Assembly: GCF_000687875.1 (NCBI RefSeq)
Contig: NZ_JHYG01000001.1
Coordinates: 413,656-477,655, forward strand
Origin: Acidocella facilis ATCC 35904
GTDB lineage: Bacteria; Pseudomonadota; Alphaproteobacteria; Acetobacterales; Acetobacteraceae
Direction of reading: 5' to 3'
DNA length: 64,000 nucleotides
Part shown: positions 25,457-37,129 of the stretch, one piece after another
Position numbering within the stretch: the first letter of the stretch is position 1
Layout: the number at the start of each line of letters is the position of its first letter
Program-made: the position numbers and the translations under genes
The notes under the pieces: generated by a model
Database searches by the model: none
Seen by the model: only the letters and a program-made list of their open reading frames with translations
Told to the model about the DNA's origin: nothing

Positions 25457-25747
25457 ATGTCCAAATTGCTCGGCCAGGAGGCGCTGAACACCCTGCCTCC
25501 GAAATGGGCGCTGGCGCAGGATGGCAAATCCATCACCCAGGACTTCAAGTTCAAGAGCTTCGCCGAGGCCTTCTCGTTCATGACGCATGTGGCGCTGCTG
25601 GCGGAGAAGGCGGATCATCATCCGGATTGGTCGAACAGCTATAACAAGGTTTCGATCAGCCTGAGCAGCCATGATGCGGGCGGGGTGACGGAGAAGGATG
25701 TCGGGCTGGCGACGGCGATCAGCGATTTCGTCTGGTTGCCGCAGTAA
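25457..25747 (+). CDS. phhB: 4a-hydroxytetrahydrobiopterin dehydratase (pterin carbinolamine dehydratase)
   Basis: A 96-residue PCD/DCoH-like protein. The active-site pattern [20 protein letters not shown] is at about residues 51-70, and [21 protein letters not shown] precedes it. AAGGAG lies 8 bases before the ATG. It recycles pterin cofactor for aromatic amino acid hydroxylases, but no hydroxylase gene is nearby. Other PCD-like proteins act in molybdopterin or folate metabolism. Confidence 0.9.
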   Translation: MSKLLGQEALNTLPPKWALAQDGKSITQDFKFKSFAEAFSFMTHVALLAEKADHHPDWSNSYNKVSISLSSHDAGGVTEKDVGLATAISDFVWLPQ

Positions 25748-25762
25748 CAGCTTGAAAGAGAT

Positions 25763-25800
25763 GGGGGCGTTTTTGCCCCCCCTCAAAAATTTTTGTGACT
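25763..25800 (-). terminator. Terminator-like element between phhB and the Deg protease gene
   Basis: GGGGGC, loop GTTTTT, GCCCCC (25763-25780) is followed by CCTCAAAAATTTTTGTGACT. Read leftward, it begins right after the protease stop codon. It is a variant of the CAAAAACTTTTG family. A half-copy (GCAAAAGTTTTT) lies at 25381-25392, upstream of phhB. Confidence 0.55.
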
Positions 25801-27255
<1,455 letters not shown>

Positions 27256-27319
27256 GCGGCCAAGAGTGGCGGCGGCGGACGATCTTCGCAAGAGGGGCGA
27301 CAGCGACTATCTCTAGGAC

Positions 27320-28342
27320 ATGACCGAAGCAGAGATTCGCGCGGCCCTCGCGCCCTTTAAAATCGAAAACCGGATCGACGGTGTGCATGTTCAGGACGGG
27401 CTGGTGCAGGTGAGCCTGCGCGCCGCCCGCCAGGAAGCGGCGGGGCTGGAAGGGCTGCGCCGCGAGATCGAGGCGAGGCTGAAAGGGCTGCAAGGGGTGA
27501 AATCCGCGACCGTGGTGCTCACCGCGCATGCGGCCCCCTCTCCGTCTTCGCCCCCCACCCCCGCGCCCGCCGCCGAGCCGCCTTTACTGCCGGAGGTGAA
27601 GCATGTTGTGGCCGTGGCCTCGGGCAAAGGCGGGGTGGGCAAATCCACCGTCGCGGTCAATCTGGCGGTGTCACTGGCCCAGCGCGGGCTGAAGGTGGGG
27701 CTGCTGGATGCCGATATTTACGGCCCCTCCCTGCCGAAAATGCTGGGTCTGGCGACCAAGCCGCAAGTGCGCGACGGGCGGATCCAGACGCTGGATGCCT
27801 GGGGGGTGAAGTCGATGTCCATCGGCTATCTGGTGCCCGAGGACAAGGCGATGATCTGGCGCGGCCCGATGGTGATGGGGGCGCTGAACCAGATGCTGGG
27901 TCAGGTCGATTGGGGGGCTTTGGATATTCTGGTGGTGGACATGCCGCCGGGCACCGGCGATGCGCAGCTGACCTTGGCGCAGAAGGCCAAGCCCTCGGGC
28001 GCGGTGATCGTCTCCACCCCGCAGGACCTTGCGCTGCTGGATGCGCGGCGTGGCGTGCAGATGTTCGAGCAGGTCGGCGTCAAGGTGCTGGGCGTGGTGG
28101 AGAACATGTCCTTCTTCTGCTGCCCTGCCTGCGGGCATCGCGCGGAGATTTTCGGCCATGGCGGGGCGGAGCGCGAGGCGGAGCGGATCGGCGTGCCGTT
28201 CCTGGGCGAGATTCCGCTGGAGATCGCGGTGCGCGAGGCCGGGGACGAGGGTAAGCCGGTGGTGGCGCATGATGAGAACGGCAAGGTGGCTGTGGCGTTC
28301 CGGCAGCTGGCGGCCAGCGTGAGCAAGGCGCTGGGGCTGTAA
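27320..28342 (+). CDS. apbC: Mrp/ApbC-family iron-sulfur cluster carrier ATPase
   Basis: A 340-residue protein with an N-terminal MIP18-like domain (about 1-75), a Pro/Ala linker, and a P-loop ATPase starting at GKGGVGKST (102-110). The cluster-binding CxxC is in FFCCPACGHRAEIFG near residue 260. VVDMPPGTGDAQLTLAQK near 205 is the switch region. It assembles or transfers [4Fe-4S] clusters to apo-proteins; NadA, PreA and PreT in this window are possible clients. holC follows 1 base after its stop. Confidence 0.93.
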   Translation: MTEAEIRAALAPFKIENRIDGVHVQDGLVQVSLRAARQEAAGLEGLRREIEARLKGLQGVKSATVVLTAHAAPSPSSPPTPAPAAEPPLLPEVKHVVAVASGKGGVGKSTVAVNLAVSLAQRGLKVGLLDADIYGPSLPKMLGLATKPQVRDGRIQTLDAWGVKSMSIGYLVPEDKAMIWRGPMVMGALNQMLGQVDWGALDILVVDMPPGTGDAQLTLAQKAKPSGAVIVSTPQDLALLDARRGVQMFEQVGVKVLGVVENMSFFCCPACGHRAEIFGHGGAEREAERIGVPFLGEIPLEIAVREAGDEGKPVVAHDENGKVAVAFRQLAASVSKALGL

Positions 28343-28343
28343 C

Positions 28344-28787
28344 TTGGCCGAGATCGGCTTCTATCACCTCACCCGGACGGGGCTGACGCAGGCGCTGCCG
28401 GCGCTGCTCGGGCGCACGCTGGCGGCCGGCGAGACGGCGCTGGTGGCCTGCCCGGATGAGACGATGATGGCGGCGCTGGATGATGCGCTGTGGCAGGCGC
28501 AGAACCCGGACTGGCTGCCGCACGGCACCGCGCAGTCCCCCTACCCGGAGCTGCAGCCGATCTTCCTGACCACGGACATGCAGAACCCGGCCGGGGCGCG
28601 GTTTCTGTTTCGCGTCGGCGGGGTGGAAGCGCCGGTGGAGGGGTTTGCCCGGGCGTTCGATCTGTTCGATGGCAATGACGAGGCGCAGGTACTGGCCGCG
28701 CGCGCCCGCTGGAAGGCGGAGAAGGCGGCGGGGCATGTGCTGGCTTACTGGAAGCAGGAAGACTCCGGCTGGGTGAAAGCCGGGTAA
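28344..28787 (+). CDS. holC: DNA polymerase III subunit chi
   Basis: A 147-residue protein starting at a TTG (28344) directly behind the mrp stop. IGFYHLTRTGLTQALPALLGRTL opens the protein, YHLTR... being the usual HolC beginning. LWQAQNPDWLPHG near residue 48 and the C-terminal KAEKAAGHVLAYWKQEDSGWVK are family hallmarks. It links the clamp loader to SSB. The location beside other housekeeping genes gives no further clue. Confidence 0.9.
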   Translation: MAEIGFYHLTRTGLTQALPALLGRTLAAGETALVACPDETMMAALDDALWQAQNPDWLPHGTAQSPYPELQPIFLTTDMQNPAGARFLFRVGGVEAPVEGFARAFDLFDGNDEAQVLAARARWKAEKAAGHVLAYWKQEDSGWVKAG

Positions 28788-28842
28788 AAGTTTTTGGGGC
28801 CGCCCCTTTTTGAAAAAAGGGCCGCCCCCCAAAAACTTTTGC
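28786..28842. terminator. Bidirectional terminator-like element, holC / ferritin
   Basis: AAAAGTTTTTGGGG (28786-28799) and CCCCAAAAACTTTT (28827-28840) are perfect inverses and enclose a CCGCCCCTTTTT/AAAAAAGGGCCG hairpin. The left box overlaps the holC stop codon and the right box lies 6 bases from the ferritin stop, so it serves both convergent genes. This is the tidiest copy of the family. Confidence 0.75.
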
Positions 28843-28845
28843 GCT

Positions 28846-29418
28846 TTAGTCCTTTACGATGGGCCTGACGTCGCCGTCTTCAAGCAGATCCAGCATGTCG
28901 GTGGCGTGATCTTCCTCATCCGCCAGTATCTCTTCCAGCAACGAACGGGTGGACGGATCCCCCGCCTCGCTGAAATATTTGATCAGATCACGATAATGCT
29001 CGATCGCCACGCGCTCGGCGACGAGATTGCCCTTCACCATTTCGGTCAGCGTCTCGGCATGGCCATATTCCGTGGCCGAGCGTGAGGCCAGGCCTTCCGG
29101 ATTGAAATTCGGCGTGCCGCCGAGCTGGTCGATCCGCTCGGCGAGGCGCTCCATATGCTCGCGCTCCTCCGCCGCGTGCTCGGCGAATTCCTCGCCGACG
29201 CTCTTGGAGGTGATGCCGGACACGGAGATCGAGTTCATCGTGTAGCGCAACACACAGACGATTTCCGTCGCCAGCGCGCCTTGCAGAAGTTCGATGGCGC
29301 GCGCGGGGTTTTTATAATCCGGCGTCACCGCGCCATCCGCGATGGATTTTTGCGCCTGGGCGCGCAGCACGTTCATGTCACGCAGGAAATAATTGCCGCT
29401 CTCTTGGGTCTTGGCCAT
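28846..29418 (-). CDS. ferritin-like diiron protein (bacterioferritin/DPSL type)
   Basis: A 190-residue four-helix protein. Diiron ligands: Glu in ALATEIVCVLRY near residue 53, EEREHMER near 85, a Glu in NLVAERVAIEHYRDL near 136, and ILADEEDHATDMLDLL near 166. No haem-ligating Met is obvious. Such proteins store iron or consume peroxide; placement in Dps-like versus bacterioferritin groups is not settled by eye. It stands alone and ends at the shared terminator element. Confidence 0.8.
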   Translation of the reverse strand: MAKTQESGNYFLRDMNVLRAQAQKSIADGAVTPDYKNPARAIELLQGALATEIVCVLRYTMNSISVSGITSKSVGEEFAEHAAEEREHMERLAERIDQLGGTPNFNPEGLASRSATEYGHAETLTEMVKGNLVAERVAIEHYRDLIKYFSEAGDPSTRSLLEEILADEEDHATDMLDLLEDGDVRPIVKD

Positions 29419-29507
29419 GATTGATCTCCGAAACTATCGGACATCCACTTGGCCCTGACGCTGCCCGGATGAAACCAGCGCAATGTGACGGGCGGCTTGA
29501 AACCTGT

Positions 29508-29906
29508 TCATGTCGGCAGCCGCGCGCCATATACCGGGCAAAGCCATTGGCGCAGATGCGGCCAGAGCTCGTGATCCTGCAGCCAGGTCAGGTCCTTGTC
29601 CAAAACCTCCCGCAACTTGGCTTGCGCGGCCTTGCCGAGATGCAGGCGGATCCCCTTCAGCGTGTGCGCCGGTGCCGCGATATAAAGCTGGTCATAGAGC
29701 GCCACCTGCTGGTTCAGCTCGGTCGCCACCCAGATCGGCAATATTTCGCGGGCGCGGGCATGGGCGTCCTCACGCGCGCCGGGGGTGCCCCCCTGCGGCG
29801 CGGCGCGCGCGCTTGAATGCAGGCTGTTATCTTCCGGTTCGGGCCGCACGAACCGCGCATGTTCGGCGTCGGCCAGGACGATCAGCGTGTTCAAATGAGT
29901 AGGCAT
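29508..29906 (-). CDS. host attachment family protein (PF10116-like)
   Basis: A 132-residue protein from the ATG at 29906, chosen because AGGGGAG lies 5 bases upstream; a GTG at 29912 sits inside the SD region. LIVLADAEHARFV at the N-terminus, REILPIWVATELNQQVALYDQLYIAAP mid-protein, and LREVLDKDLTWLQDHELWPHL near the end match the family named for a role in plant host attachment. The fold resembles the eRF1 middle domain. Free-living bacteria carry it widely, so no host association should be read from it. Confidence 0.8.
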   Translation of the reverse strand: MPTHLNTLIVLADAEHARFVRPEPEDNSLHSSARAAPQGGTPGAREDAHARAREILPIWVATELNQQVALYDQLYIAAPAHTLKGIRLHLGKAAQAKLREVLDKDLTWLQDHELWPHLRQWLCPVYGARLPT

Positions 29907-30004
29907 GGCCACTCCCCTTATTGCGTTAAACCAGCAATAGCGTCGCCAGAATCGCCGCGTCCTTGATCCTGGTCAAAAAAAACCGAAGGCGGAACGATTG
30001 ATAA

Positions 30005-31988
<1,984 letters not shown>

Positions 31989-31989
<1 letters not shown>

Positions 31990-32045
31990 AGCAATATGTG
32001 TTTAGGTTGACGCGCCAGCGTCAAGATAAACACATGGAATTGCTC
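31989..32045 (+). terminator. Long imperfect hairpin behind the gmd-rmd pair
   Basis: Nested inverted repeats: GAGCAAT/ATTGCTC outside, GTGTTTA/TAAACAC in the middle, TTGACGC/GCGTCAA inside with a 4-base loop. It begins in the stop codon of the reductase. Little T-run follows, so its role as terminator is probable but not proven. Confidence 0.55.
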
Positions 32046-32102
32046 GCCAATACCAAAGGTTCGGGGGCTTGGCTGCGCCTGCGCCAAAACCTCGAGGTTT
32101 TT

Positions 32103-32142
32103 GCCGCTTTTTTGTAAAAAAGCGGCACCAAAAAACTTTTGC
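32103..32142 (-). terminator. Hairpin with CAAAAGTTTTTTGG box behind the crotonase gene
   Basis: GCCGCTTTTTT, a 2-base loop and the exact complement (32103-32126), then ACCAAAAAACTTTTGC (32127-32142), 18 bases from the crotonase stop. Same family as the other gene-end elements. Confidence 0.65.
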
Positions 32143-32160
32143 GTTTTTTGCAGGGGGTTT

Positions 32161-32937
32161 TTACTTCCCCGTCCAGCTCGGCTTGCGCTTCTCGATGAAG
32201 GCGGCCATGCCTTCCTGCTTGTCCTGGCTCGCCGCCAGGCCGAAGAACATCCGCCGCTCGAAGCGCACCCCTTCCGACAGGCTGGTCTCGAACGCGGCAT
32301 TGACCAGCTCCTTGTTCGCTTTCACCGCCAGCGGGCCGAGCCCGGCGATGGTCGCGGCCTGGGCCAACGCGGTTTCGATCAGCTTCGCCGCCGGGACGAT
32401 CTCGGCCACCAGCCCCGCGCGCTCGGCTTCCTCGGCCCCCATCATCCGGCCGGTGAGGCACATCTGCATCGCCTTGGCCTTGCCGACGGCGCGGGTGAGG
32501 CGCTGCGAACCGCCCATGCCCGGCGCGGTGCCGAGCGTGATCTCCGGCTGGCCGAATTTCGCGGTATCGGCGGCCAGGATGTAATCCGCCATCATCGCCA
32601 GCTCGCAGCCCCCGCCGAGCGCGTAACCCGAGACGGCGGCGATCCAGGGCTTGGAGGTGGCGCGCAGCATGCGGTCATAGCCGGCGAATTTGTCCGGCCC
32701 GTACATCTCGGCAAAGCCCTGGGGCTGCATCTCCTTGATATCCGCCCCGGCGGCAAAAGCCTTCTCCGAGCCGGTGAGCACCAGGCAGCCTTGCCCCGCA
32801 TCCGCCTCGAACGCGGCGAAGGCGGCTTCGAGATCCGCCAGAACCTGGGCGTTGAGCGCGTTCAGCGCTTTCGGCCGGTTCAGGGTGACCAGCGTCACCG
32901 CGCCATGCTGTTCGACGATCAGCGTCTCATAAGCCAT
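32161..32937 (-). CDS. enoyl-CoA hydratase
   Basis: A 258-residue crotonase. The oxyanion-hole segments are AFAAGADIKEMQ near residue 61 and GYALGGGCELAMMADY near 102. Catalytic glutamates sit in the expected places (Glu of GGGCELAMM, and Glu of PEITLGTAPGMGG near 132). It hydrates trans-2-enoyl-CoA, probably short-chain. It lies 42 bases behind a second crotonase gene and the two are likely cotranscribed. Confidence 0.93.
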   Translation of the reverse strand: MAYETLIVEQHGAVTLVTLNRPKALNALNAQVLADLEAAFAAFEADAGQGCLVLTGSEKAFAAGADIKEMQPQGFAEMYGPDKFAGYDRMLRATSKPWIAAVSGYALGGGCELAMMADYILAADTAKFGQPEITLGTAPGMGGSQRLTRAVGKAKAMQMCLTGRMMGAEEAERAGLVAEIVPAAKLIETALAQAATIAGLGPLAVKANKELVNAAFETSLSEGVRFERRMFFGLAASQDKQEGMAAFIEKRKPSWTGK

Positions 32938-32979
32938 GATTTTGGCATCCTTCCTTGTGGTGCGGCCAGATTAGCATGG

Positions 32980-33759
32980 TTACGAAAAATCCGGCGCACG
33001 CTTGGCCAGAAAGGCTGCAATGCCCTCCTGCCCCTCCACGCCGCGCAGGGCGGTGGCAATGGCGCGGGCTTCCCATTCCATCTGCTCCTCCAGCCCGGTG
33101 GAAAGGCTGCGTGACAGCAGCGCCCTGGTGCCGGCCAGCGCCGCGCCCGGCCCCTGGGCCAGCGTCCGCGCCACCGTCAGCGCCTCGGCCTGCGGGTCAT
33201 CGGCGACGCGGGTGATCAGCCCGATGGCGGCGGCTTCCTGGGCGCCCACGCGGCGATTGGTGAGCGCCAGCTCCTGGGCCCGGCGCAGCCCGACCAGACG
33301 TGGCAGCAACCAGCTCGCCCCCAGATCCGGCGTCAGCCCGATGGCGGTATAGGCGACTGTGAAATGCGCGGCGGGCGCGGCGATGACGATATCCCCCAGC
33401 ATGGCGAGCGACAGCCCCGCCCCTGCCGCCGGACCATTCACCGCCACGACCAGCGGCTTGCCCATGCGCGCCAGGCGGGAGACGGCGCCATGCAGGATGG
33501 TGGTCATTTCCTTGGCCAGATGCGAGACCCGCGCCCCCGCCGCGGCGAAGCCGTGAATATCGCCGCCGCCGCAAAACAACGGACCATTGCCGGTGAGCAG
33601 CACGGCGCGGATGGAGGCATCCTCATCGCACTCGATCGCGGCGTCGAACAGAGCGCGGGACATCTCCGGGTTCAGCGTATTGGCCGCATCTGGGCGGTTG
33701 AGAGTGATGCGGGCAAGCCCGCTTTCGCGGGTGAAAAGCAACGGCGGCGGCGGGTTCAT
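32980..33759 (-). CDS. enoyl-CoA hydratase/isomerase family protein
   Basis: 259 residues from the ATG at 33759, which has AGAGG 7 bases upstream; the longer frame is unsupported. FCGGGDIHGFAAAGARVSHL near residue 63 and NGPAAGAGLSLAMLGDIVIA near 106 form the oxyanion hole. The first catalytic Glu position is occupied by Ser (GLSLAMLGD instead of GCELAL), suggesting isomerase or another crotonase activity (PaaG-like) rather than standard hydration. It is divergent from a TetR regulator. Confidence 0.87.
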   Translation of the reverse strand: MNPPPPLLFTRESGLARITLNRPDAANTLNPEMSRALFDAAIECDEDASIRAVLLTGNGPLFCGGGDIHGFAAAGARVSHLAKEMTTILHGAVSRLARMGKPLVVAVNGPAAGAGLSLAMLGDIVIAAPAAHFTVAYTAIGLTPDLGASWLLPRLVGLRRAQELALTNRRVGAQEAAAIGLITRVADDPQAEALTVARTLAQGPGAALAGTRALLSRSLSTGLEEQMEWEARAIATALRGVEGQEGIAAFLAKRAPDFS

Positions 33760-33784
33760 GAACAAACCTCTTGGTACATTATTT

Positions 33785-33798
33785 ACTAACGCGTAGGT
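33785..33798. promoter_or_regulatory. Imperfect palindrome in the TetR/crotonase divergent region
   Basis: ACTAACGCGTAGGT is symmetric at 10 of 14 positions around ACGCGT. It lies between the divergent crotonase and TetR genes, where a TetR dimer would be expected to bind. Single short site, so tentative. Confidence 0.35.
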
Positions 33799-33839
33799 TC
33801 CATGCTTCATTGCCCCCGTCAAGATGAAGCCTGGATGTG

Positions 33840-34469
33840 ATGGATAAGAGCGCGCCCGCGATCCCCCCTTTCCGCACCGCGCGCGAGCGTGAGCAGGAGC
33901 GCGCGGCCAAGCGCGACGCGGTGCTGCGGGCGGCGGTGCGGATGTTCAACGAGCGCGGCTACCATACCACCTCGCTCGACGATGTCGCCGCCAGCCTCGG
34001 CATCTCCAAGCCGCTGATCTATCATTATCTGGGGGCGAAGGAGCAGGTGCTGTTCGAGTGTCTGCGGCTTGGAATCAGCCGGCTGCGCGAGGCGGTGCGG
34101 CAGGCCGAGGCGCTGCAAGGCAATGGGCTTGAGCGGCTGAAGCTTTTCCTGTGCATCTATGCGCAGGTGATCATGGATGATTTCGGGCGCTGCGTGATCC
34201 GCACCGGGGACGAGGTGCTGGCGCCGGAGAGCCGGGCGCAGTTCCGCGCGCTGAAACGCGAGATCGACGAGGCGCTGCGGCGGTTTCTGCAAGCGGCGTC
34301 CGATGATGGCTCGGCGCGGATCAGCGATGTGAAGCTGACCGCCTTTGGCCTGGCCGGCGCGCTGAACTGGACGGCGCGCTGGCAGGAGGCCGAAGGCGAT
34401 CTGCCGCCGGAGCCGCTCGCCGCGAAGCTGGTGGATATCCTGCTTCGCGGGATTGAGCCGAGAGGATAG
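33840..34469 (+). CDS. TetR/AcrR-family transcriptional regulator
   Basis: 209 residues from the ATG at 33840; a GTG at 33837 is equally in frame. The HTH is AAVRMFNERGYHTTSLDDVAASLGISKPLIYHYLGAKEQVL at about residues 30-70. The C-terminal helical domain binds an unknown ligand. It is divergent from two crotonase genes, so an acyl-CoA ligand and repression of those genes are likely. Its stop codon abuts the stop codon of the convergent binding-protein gene with no spare base. Confidence 0.9.
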   Translation: MDKSAPAIPPFRTAREREQERAAKRDAVLRAAVRMFNERGYHTTSLDDVAASLGISKPLIYHYLGAKEQVLFECLRLGISRLREAVRQAEALQGNGLERLKLFLCIYAQVIMDDFGRCVIRTGDEVLAPESRAQFRALKREIDEALRRFLQAASDDGSARISDVKLTAFGLAGALNWTARWQEAEGDLPPEPLAAKLVDILLRGIEPRG

Positions 34470-35480
34470 TTACTCCTTGATGCCGTAGGCGGCGTCGTAG
34501 ATTTTATGCGTGTAGGCACCTTCCGGCTGTTTGGTGATCACCGGATCGGTCTTGTCCGCCATCAGCACGCTCACCGTACGCTGGTAGGCGGCTGGGTCGA
34601 GATAGCCATCCTTGTCCTTGCCGTCGGTGAGCAGCGTGGCGATGGAGCCCATCATCCTGGTCTGATGCGCCGCATCCAGCACCCCGGCGGTGTCGTTATC
34701 CATCACGATTTTTACCGCTTCGGCCTGGTGGGCGGCGGCATAATCCCAGCCCTGCATCGTGGCTTTTACGAACTTCGCCAGGTCGGCCGCCTTCTGCGGG
34801 TTGGCCAGCTCGGCATCGGTGGTGTACAGCCCGTCTTCGAGCATCGCCACGCCTTCATTCTGATATTTGAAGACGACGAGCTGGTCCGGCTTCATCCCGG
34901 CTTCGATCAGCTGCCAATATTCATTATAATTCATCGTCGAAATGCAGGCGGCCTGCTTCTGCAGCAGCGGCTGCACGTTGAAGCCTTGTTTGAGAACCTT
35001 GACATCCGGGTTGGCGCCGGAGGTGGTGTAGCCGAGCTTGCCCATCCAGGCGAGGAAGGGATATTGGTTGCCGGCAAACCAGACACCCAAAATTTTGCCT
35101 TTGAAATCCTTCGGTGAGGTGACGCCGCTATCCTTGCGGCAGGTGAGTTCGAGGCCGGATTTCTGAAAAACCTGGGCGATGTTGACGAGCGGTACGCCCT
35201 TCTCACGCGCGGCCAGTGCGTCCGGCATCCAGTCCACAATCACATCGGCACCGCCGGCGGCGATGACCTGGGAGGGGTTGATGTCCGGTCCGCCGGGCTT
35301 GATGGTCACGTCCAGCCCGGCATCCTTGTAAAACCCCTTGGCCTGGGCGACGTAATAGCCGGCGAACTGGGCCTGCGTCACCCATTTCAGCTGCAATGTC
35401 AGATGATCCGCGGCCGAGGCGGCGGATGCGAAACCAAGCGACGGGGCCAGCGCCAACATCCAGGCCAGGGTCTTCTTCAT
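34470..35480 (-). CDS. NMT1/THI5-type ABC substrate-binding protein
   Basis: A 336-residue exported protein; signal peptide MKKTLAWMLALAPSLGFASAASA. LQLKWVTQAQFAGYYVAQAKGFYKDAGLDV near residues 30-60 is the hallmark of the NMT1/ThiY/SsuA-like group that binds pyrimidine-type ligands and thiamine precursors. Trp and Tyr residues (KWVTQAQFAGYY) probably stack on a heterocycle. It is the last gene of the preT-preA operon, 27 bases after the permease. The context says pyrimidine base or hydantoin uptake. Confidence 0.9.
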   Translation of the reverse strand: MKKTLAWMLALAPSLGFASAASAADHLTLQLKWVTQAQFAGYYVAQAKGFYKDAGLDVTIKPGGPDINPSQVIAAGGADVIVDWMPDALAAREKGVPLVNIAQVFQKSGLELTCRKDSGVTSPKDFKGKILGVWFAGNQYPFLAWMGKLGYTTSGANPDVKVLKQGFNVQPLLQKQAACISTMNYNEYWQLIEAGMKPDQLVVFKYQNEGVAMLEDGLYTTDAELANPQKAADLAKFVKATMQGWDYAAAHQAEAVKIVMDNDTAGVLDAAHQTRMMGSIATLLTDGKDKDGYLDPAAYQRTVSVLMADKTDPVITKQPEGAYTHKIYDAAYGIKE

Positions 35481-35507
35481 GATCTTCAGCCTCTCCTATA
35501 GGGTTTT

Positions 35508-36350
35508 TCAGTTCGGGTTACGGTAGGATGGATGCCAGAAGGTCACCGCCCGCTCCAGCAGCGCCAGGGCGGCGAAAGAGAGCGAGCCGGTGAGCGCGAC
35601 GATGAGGATGGCAGCCCAGACGATGTCCAGATTGAGGCTGGCGGCTTCTGTCGAAATGCGAAAGCCAAGGCCAAGGATCGGCGAGCCGAAAAACTCCGCG
35701 ACCACCGCGCCGATGAGCGCCAGAGTGGAGTTCAGCTTCAGCGCTGCGAAAATATGCGGCAGGGCAGCGGGCAGGCGCAGCTTGAGTAGCGTGACCGGGT
35801 AGGAGGCGGCGTAGCTCAACAGCAATTCTTGTTCCAGCACGCCGGCTTCACCCAGCCCTGCAATGGTGTTGACCAGCATGGGAAAGATCGTCATCGCCGC
35901 GACCACCGCCGCCTTGGATTGCCAGCCAAAGCCGAACCACATCACCGCGATCGGCGCGATGCCGATGATCGGCATGGCGGAGACGAGGTTTCCCAACGGC
36001 ATCAGGCCGCGCTTGAGGAAATCCGAACGGTCGATGGCCAGGGCCAGCAGGAATCCGCCTACGCAGCCGATAATGTAGCCGGGCAGCACGGAGCGCAGCA
36101 CGGTTTGCACGAAATCCGCCGCCAGCATGCCGGCATTGGCGCTAAGGGCGGTGAAGATGGCGCTGGGGGCGGGGAGCAAAATCGCCGGAACGGCAAAGCC
36201 CTTCACCAGCGCCTGCCAGAGCCAGAGCAGCCAAAGGCCGAAGATGGCAGGGGTGGCGAGGCGCGCGGCGAGGCTCTCCCGGCGCACACTGGCGGCCATG
36301 GCGATGAGCGCGATGATGGTGAAGATGATGGAAAGCAGCAGATATTTCAC
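35508..36350 (-). CDS. ABC transporter permease (NMT1/SsuC type), second permease
   Basis: 280 residues from the GTG at 36350, chosen because GGAGG lies 6 bases upstream and GTGA overlaps the preceding stop; a TTG at 36371 is the alternative. Six transmembrane segments; the EAA loop is LLLSYAASYPVTLLKLRLPAALP near residues 177-199. Works with the next-listed permease and the ATPase. Confidence 0.88.
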   Translation of the reverse strand: MKYLLLSIIFTIIALIAMAASVRRESLAARLATPAIFGLWLLWLWQALVKGFAVPAILLPAPSAIFTALSANAGMLAADFVQTVLRSVLPGYIIGCVGGFLLALAIDRSDFLKRGLMPLGNLVSAMPIIGIAPIAVMWFGFGWQSKAAVVAAMTIFPMLVNTIAGLGEAGVLEQELLLSYAASYPVTLLKLRLPAALPHIFAALKLNSTLALIGAVVAEFFGSPILGLGFRISTEAASLNLDIVWAAILIVALTGSLSFAALALLERAVTFWHPSYRNPN

Positions 36351-37129
36351 AACCTGCCTCCGCGCTGCCAACGCAAACCGGCTTCCAGCAGCGAGATCGC
36401 GCCCAGGATGAGCGCGGAAAGCAAGGAAGCCGCCAGCAGCGCGGACCAGACCATCAGAGTCTGGCCGTAATAGCTGCCGGCGAGCAGCCGCGAACCGAGC
36501 CCGGCCTGCGCGCCGGTCGGCAATTCCGCGACAATGGCCCCCATCACCGCCAGCGCCGCGGAGACGCGCAGAGAGGGAAACAGGAAGGCGACGGAGGCTG
36601 GCAGGCGCAGCTTGGAGAAGATCTCGGACTCGCGCGCCGAGTAGGTTTGCAGCAACTCGAACTGGATTGTCTCCGGCGCGCGCATGCCTTTCACCAGCCC
36701 GACGACGATGGGAAAGAATGCCAGGTAGGCGGCGATGGCAACTTTCGGGACCAGGCCAGAGAGGCCGAGATTGCCGAGCACCACCACCACCATCGGCGCG
36801 ATGGCGAGCACCGGCACAGTCTGGCTGGCGATGACCCAGGGCATCAAGGAGCGGTCCAGCGCCTTCACATGCACGATCAGCGTGGCGATGACGCCGCCGA
36901 TCACAAGCGCCACGGCGAGGCCCAGCAGCGCCTCCTCCGCCGTAACCCCGGCATGGTAGAGCAGGTTACGCGGCGAGGAAAGCGGCCAGCCAAAGATGCT
37001 GTCACCAAGCGCGCCGATCACCTGGTCCGGACGCGGCAGGAGATTTGTGCCAACCAAGGCCGAGGCCGCATACCAAAGGATGATGGCGGCGAGCGCAACA
37101 GTGGCGACCGGCAGCACGGATCTAGTCAT
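36347..37129 (-). CDS. ABC transporter permease (NMT1/SsuC type), first permease
   Basis: 260 residues from the ATG at 37129, inside the end of the ATPase gene (8-base overlap); the longer open frame runs antisense-like through the ATPase and has no membrane character. Six transmembrane segments; the EAA loop is ELLQTYSARESEIFSKLRLPASV near 160-182. Two different permease genes form a heterodimeric channel, common in pyrimidine-precursor importers. Confidence 0.88.
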   Translation of the reverse strand: MTRSVLPVATVALAAIILWYAASALVGTNLLPRPDQVIGALGDSIFGWPLSSPRNLLYHAGVTAEEALLGLAVALVIGGVIATLIVHVKALDRSLMPWVIASQTVPVLAIAPMVVVVLGNLGLSGLVPKVAIAAYLAFFPIVVGLVKGMRAPETIQFELLQTYSARESEIFSKLRLPASVAFLFPSLRVSAALAVMGAIVAELPTGAQAGLGSRLLAGSYYGQTLMVWSALLAASLLSALILGAISLLEAGLRWQRGGRL

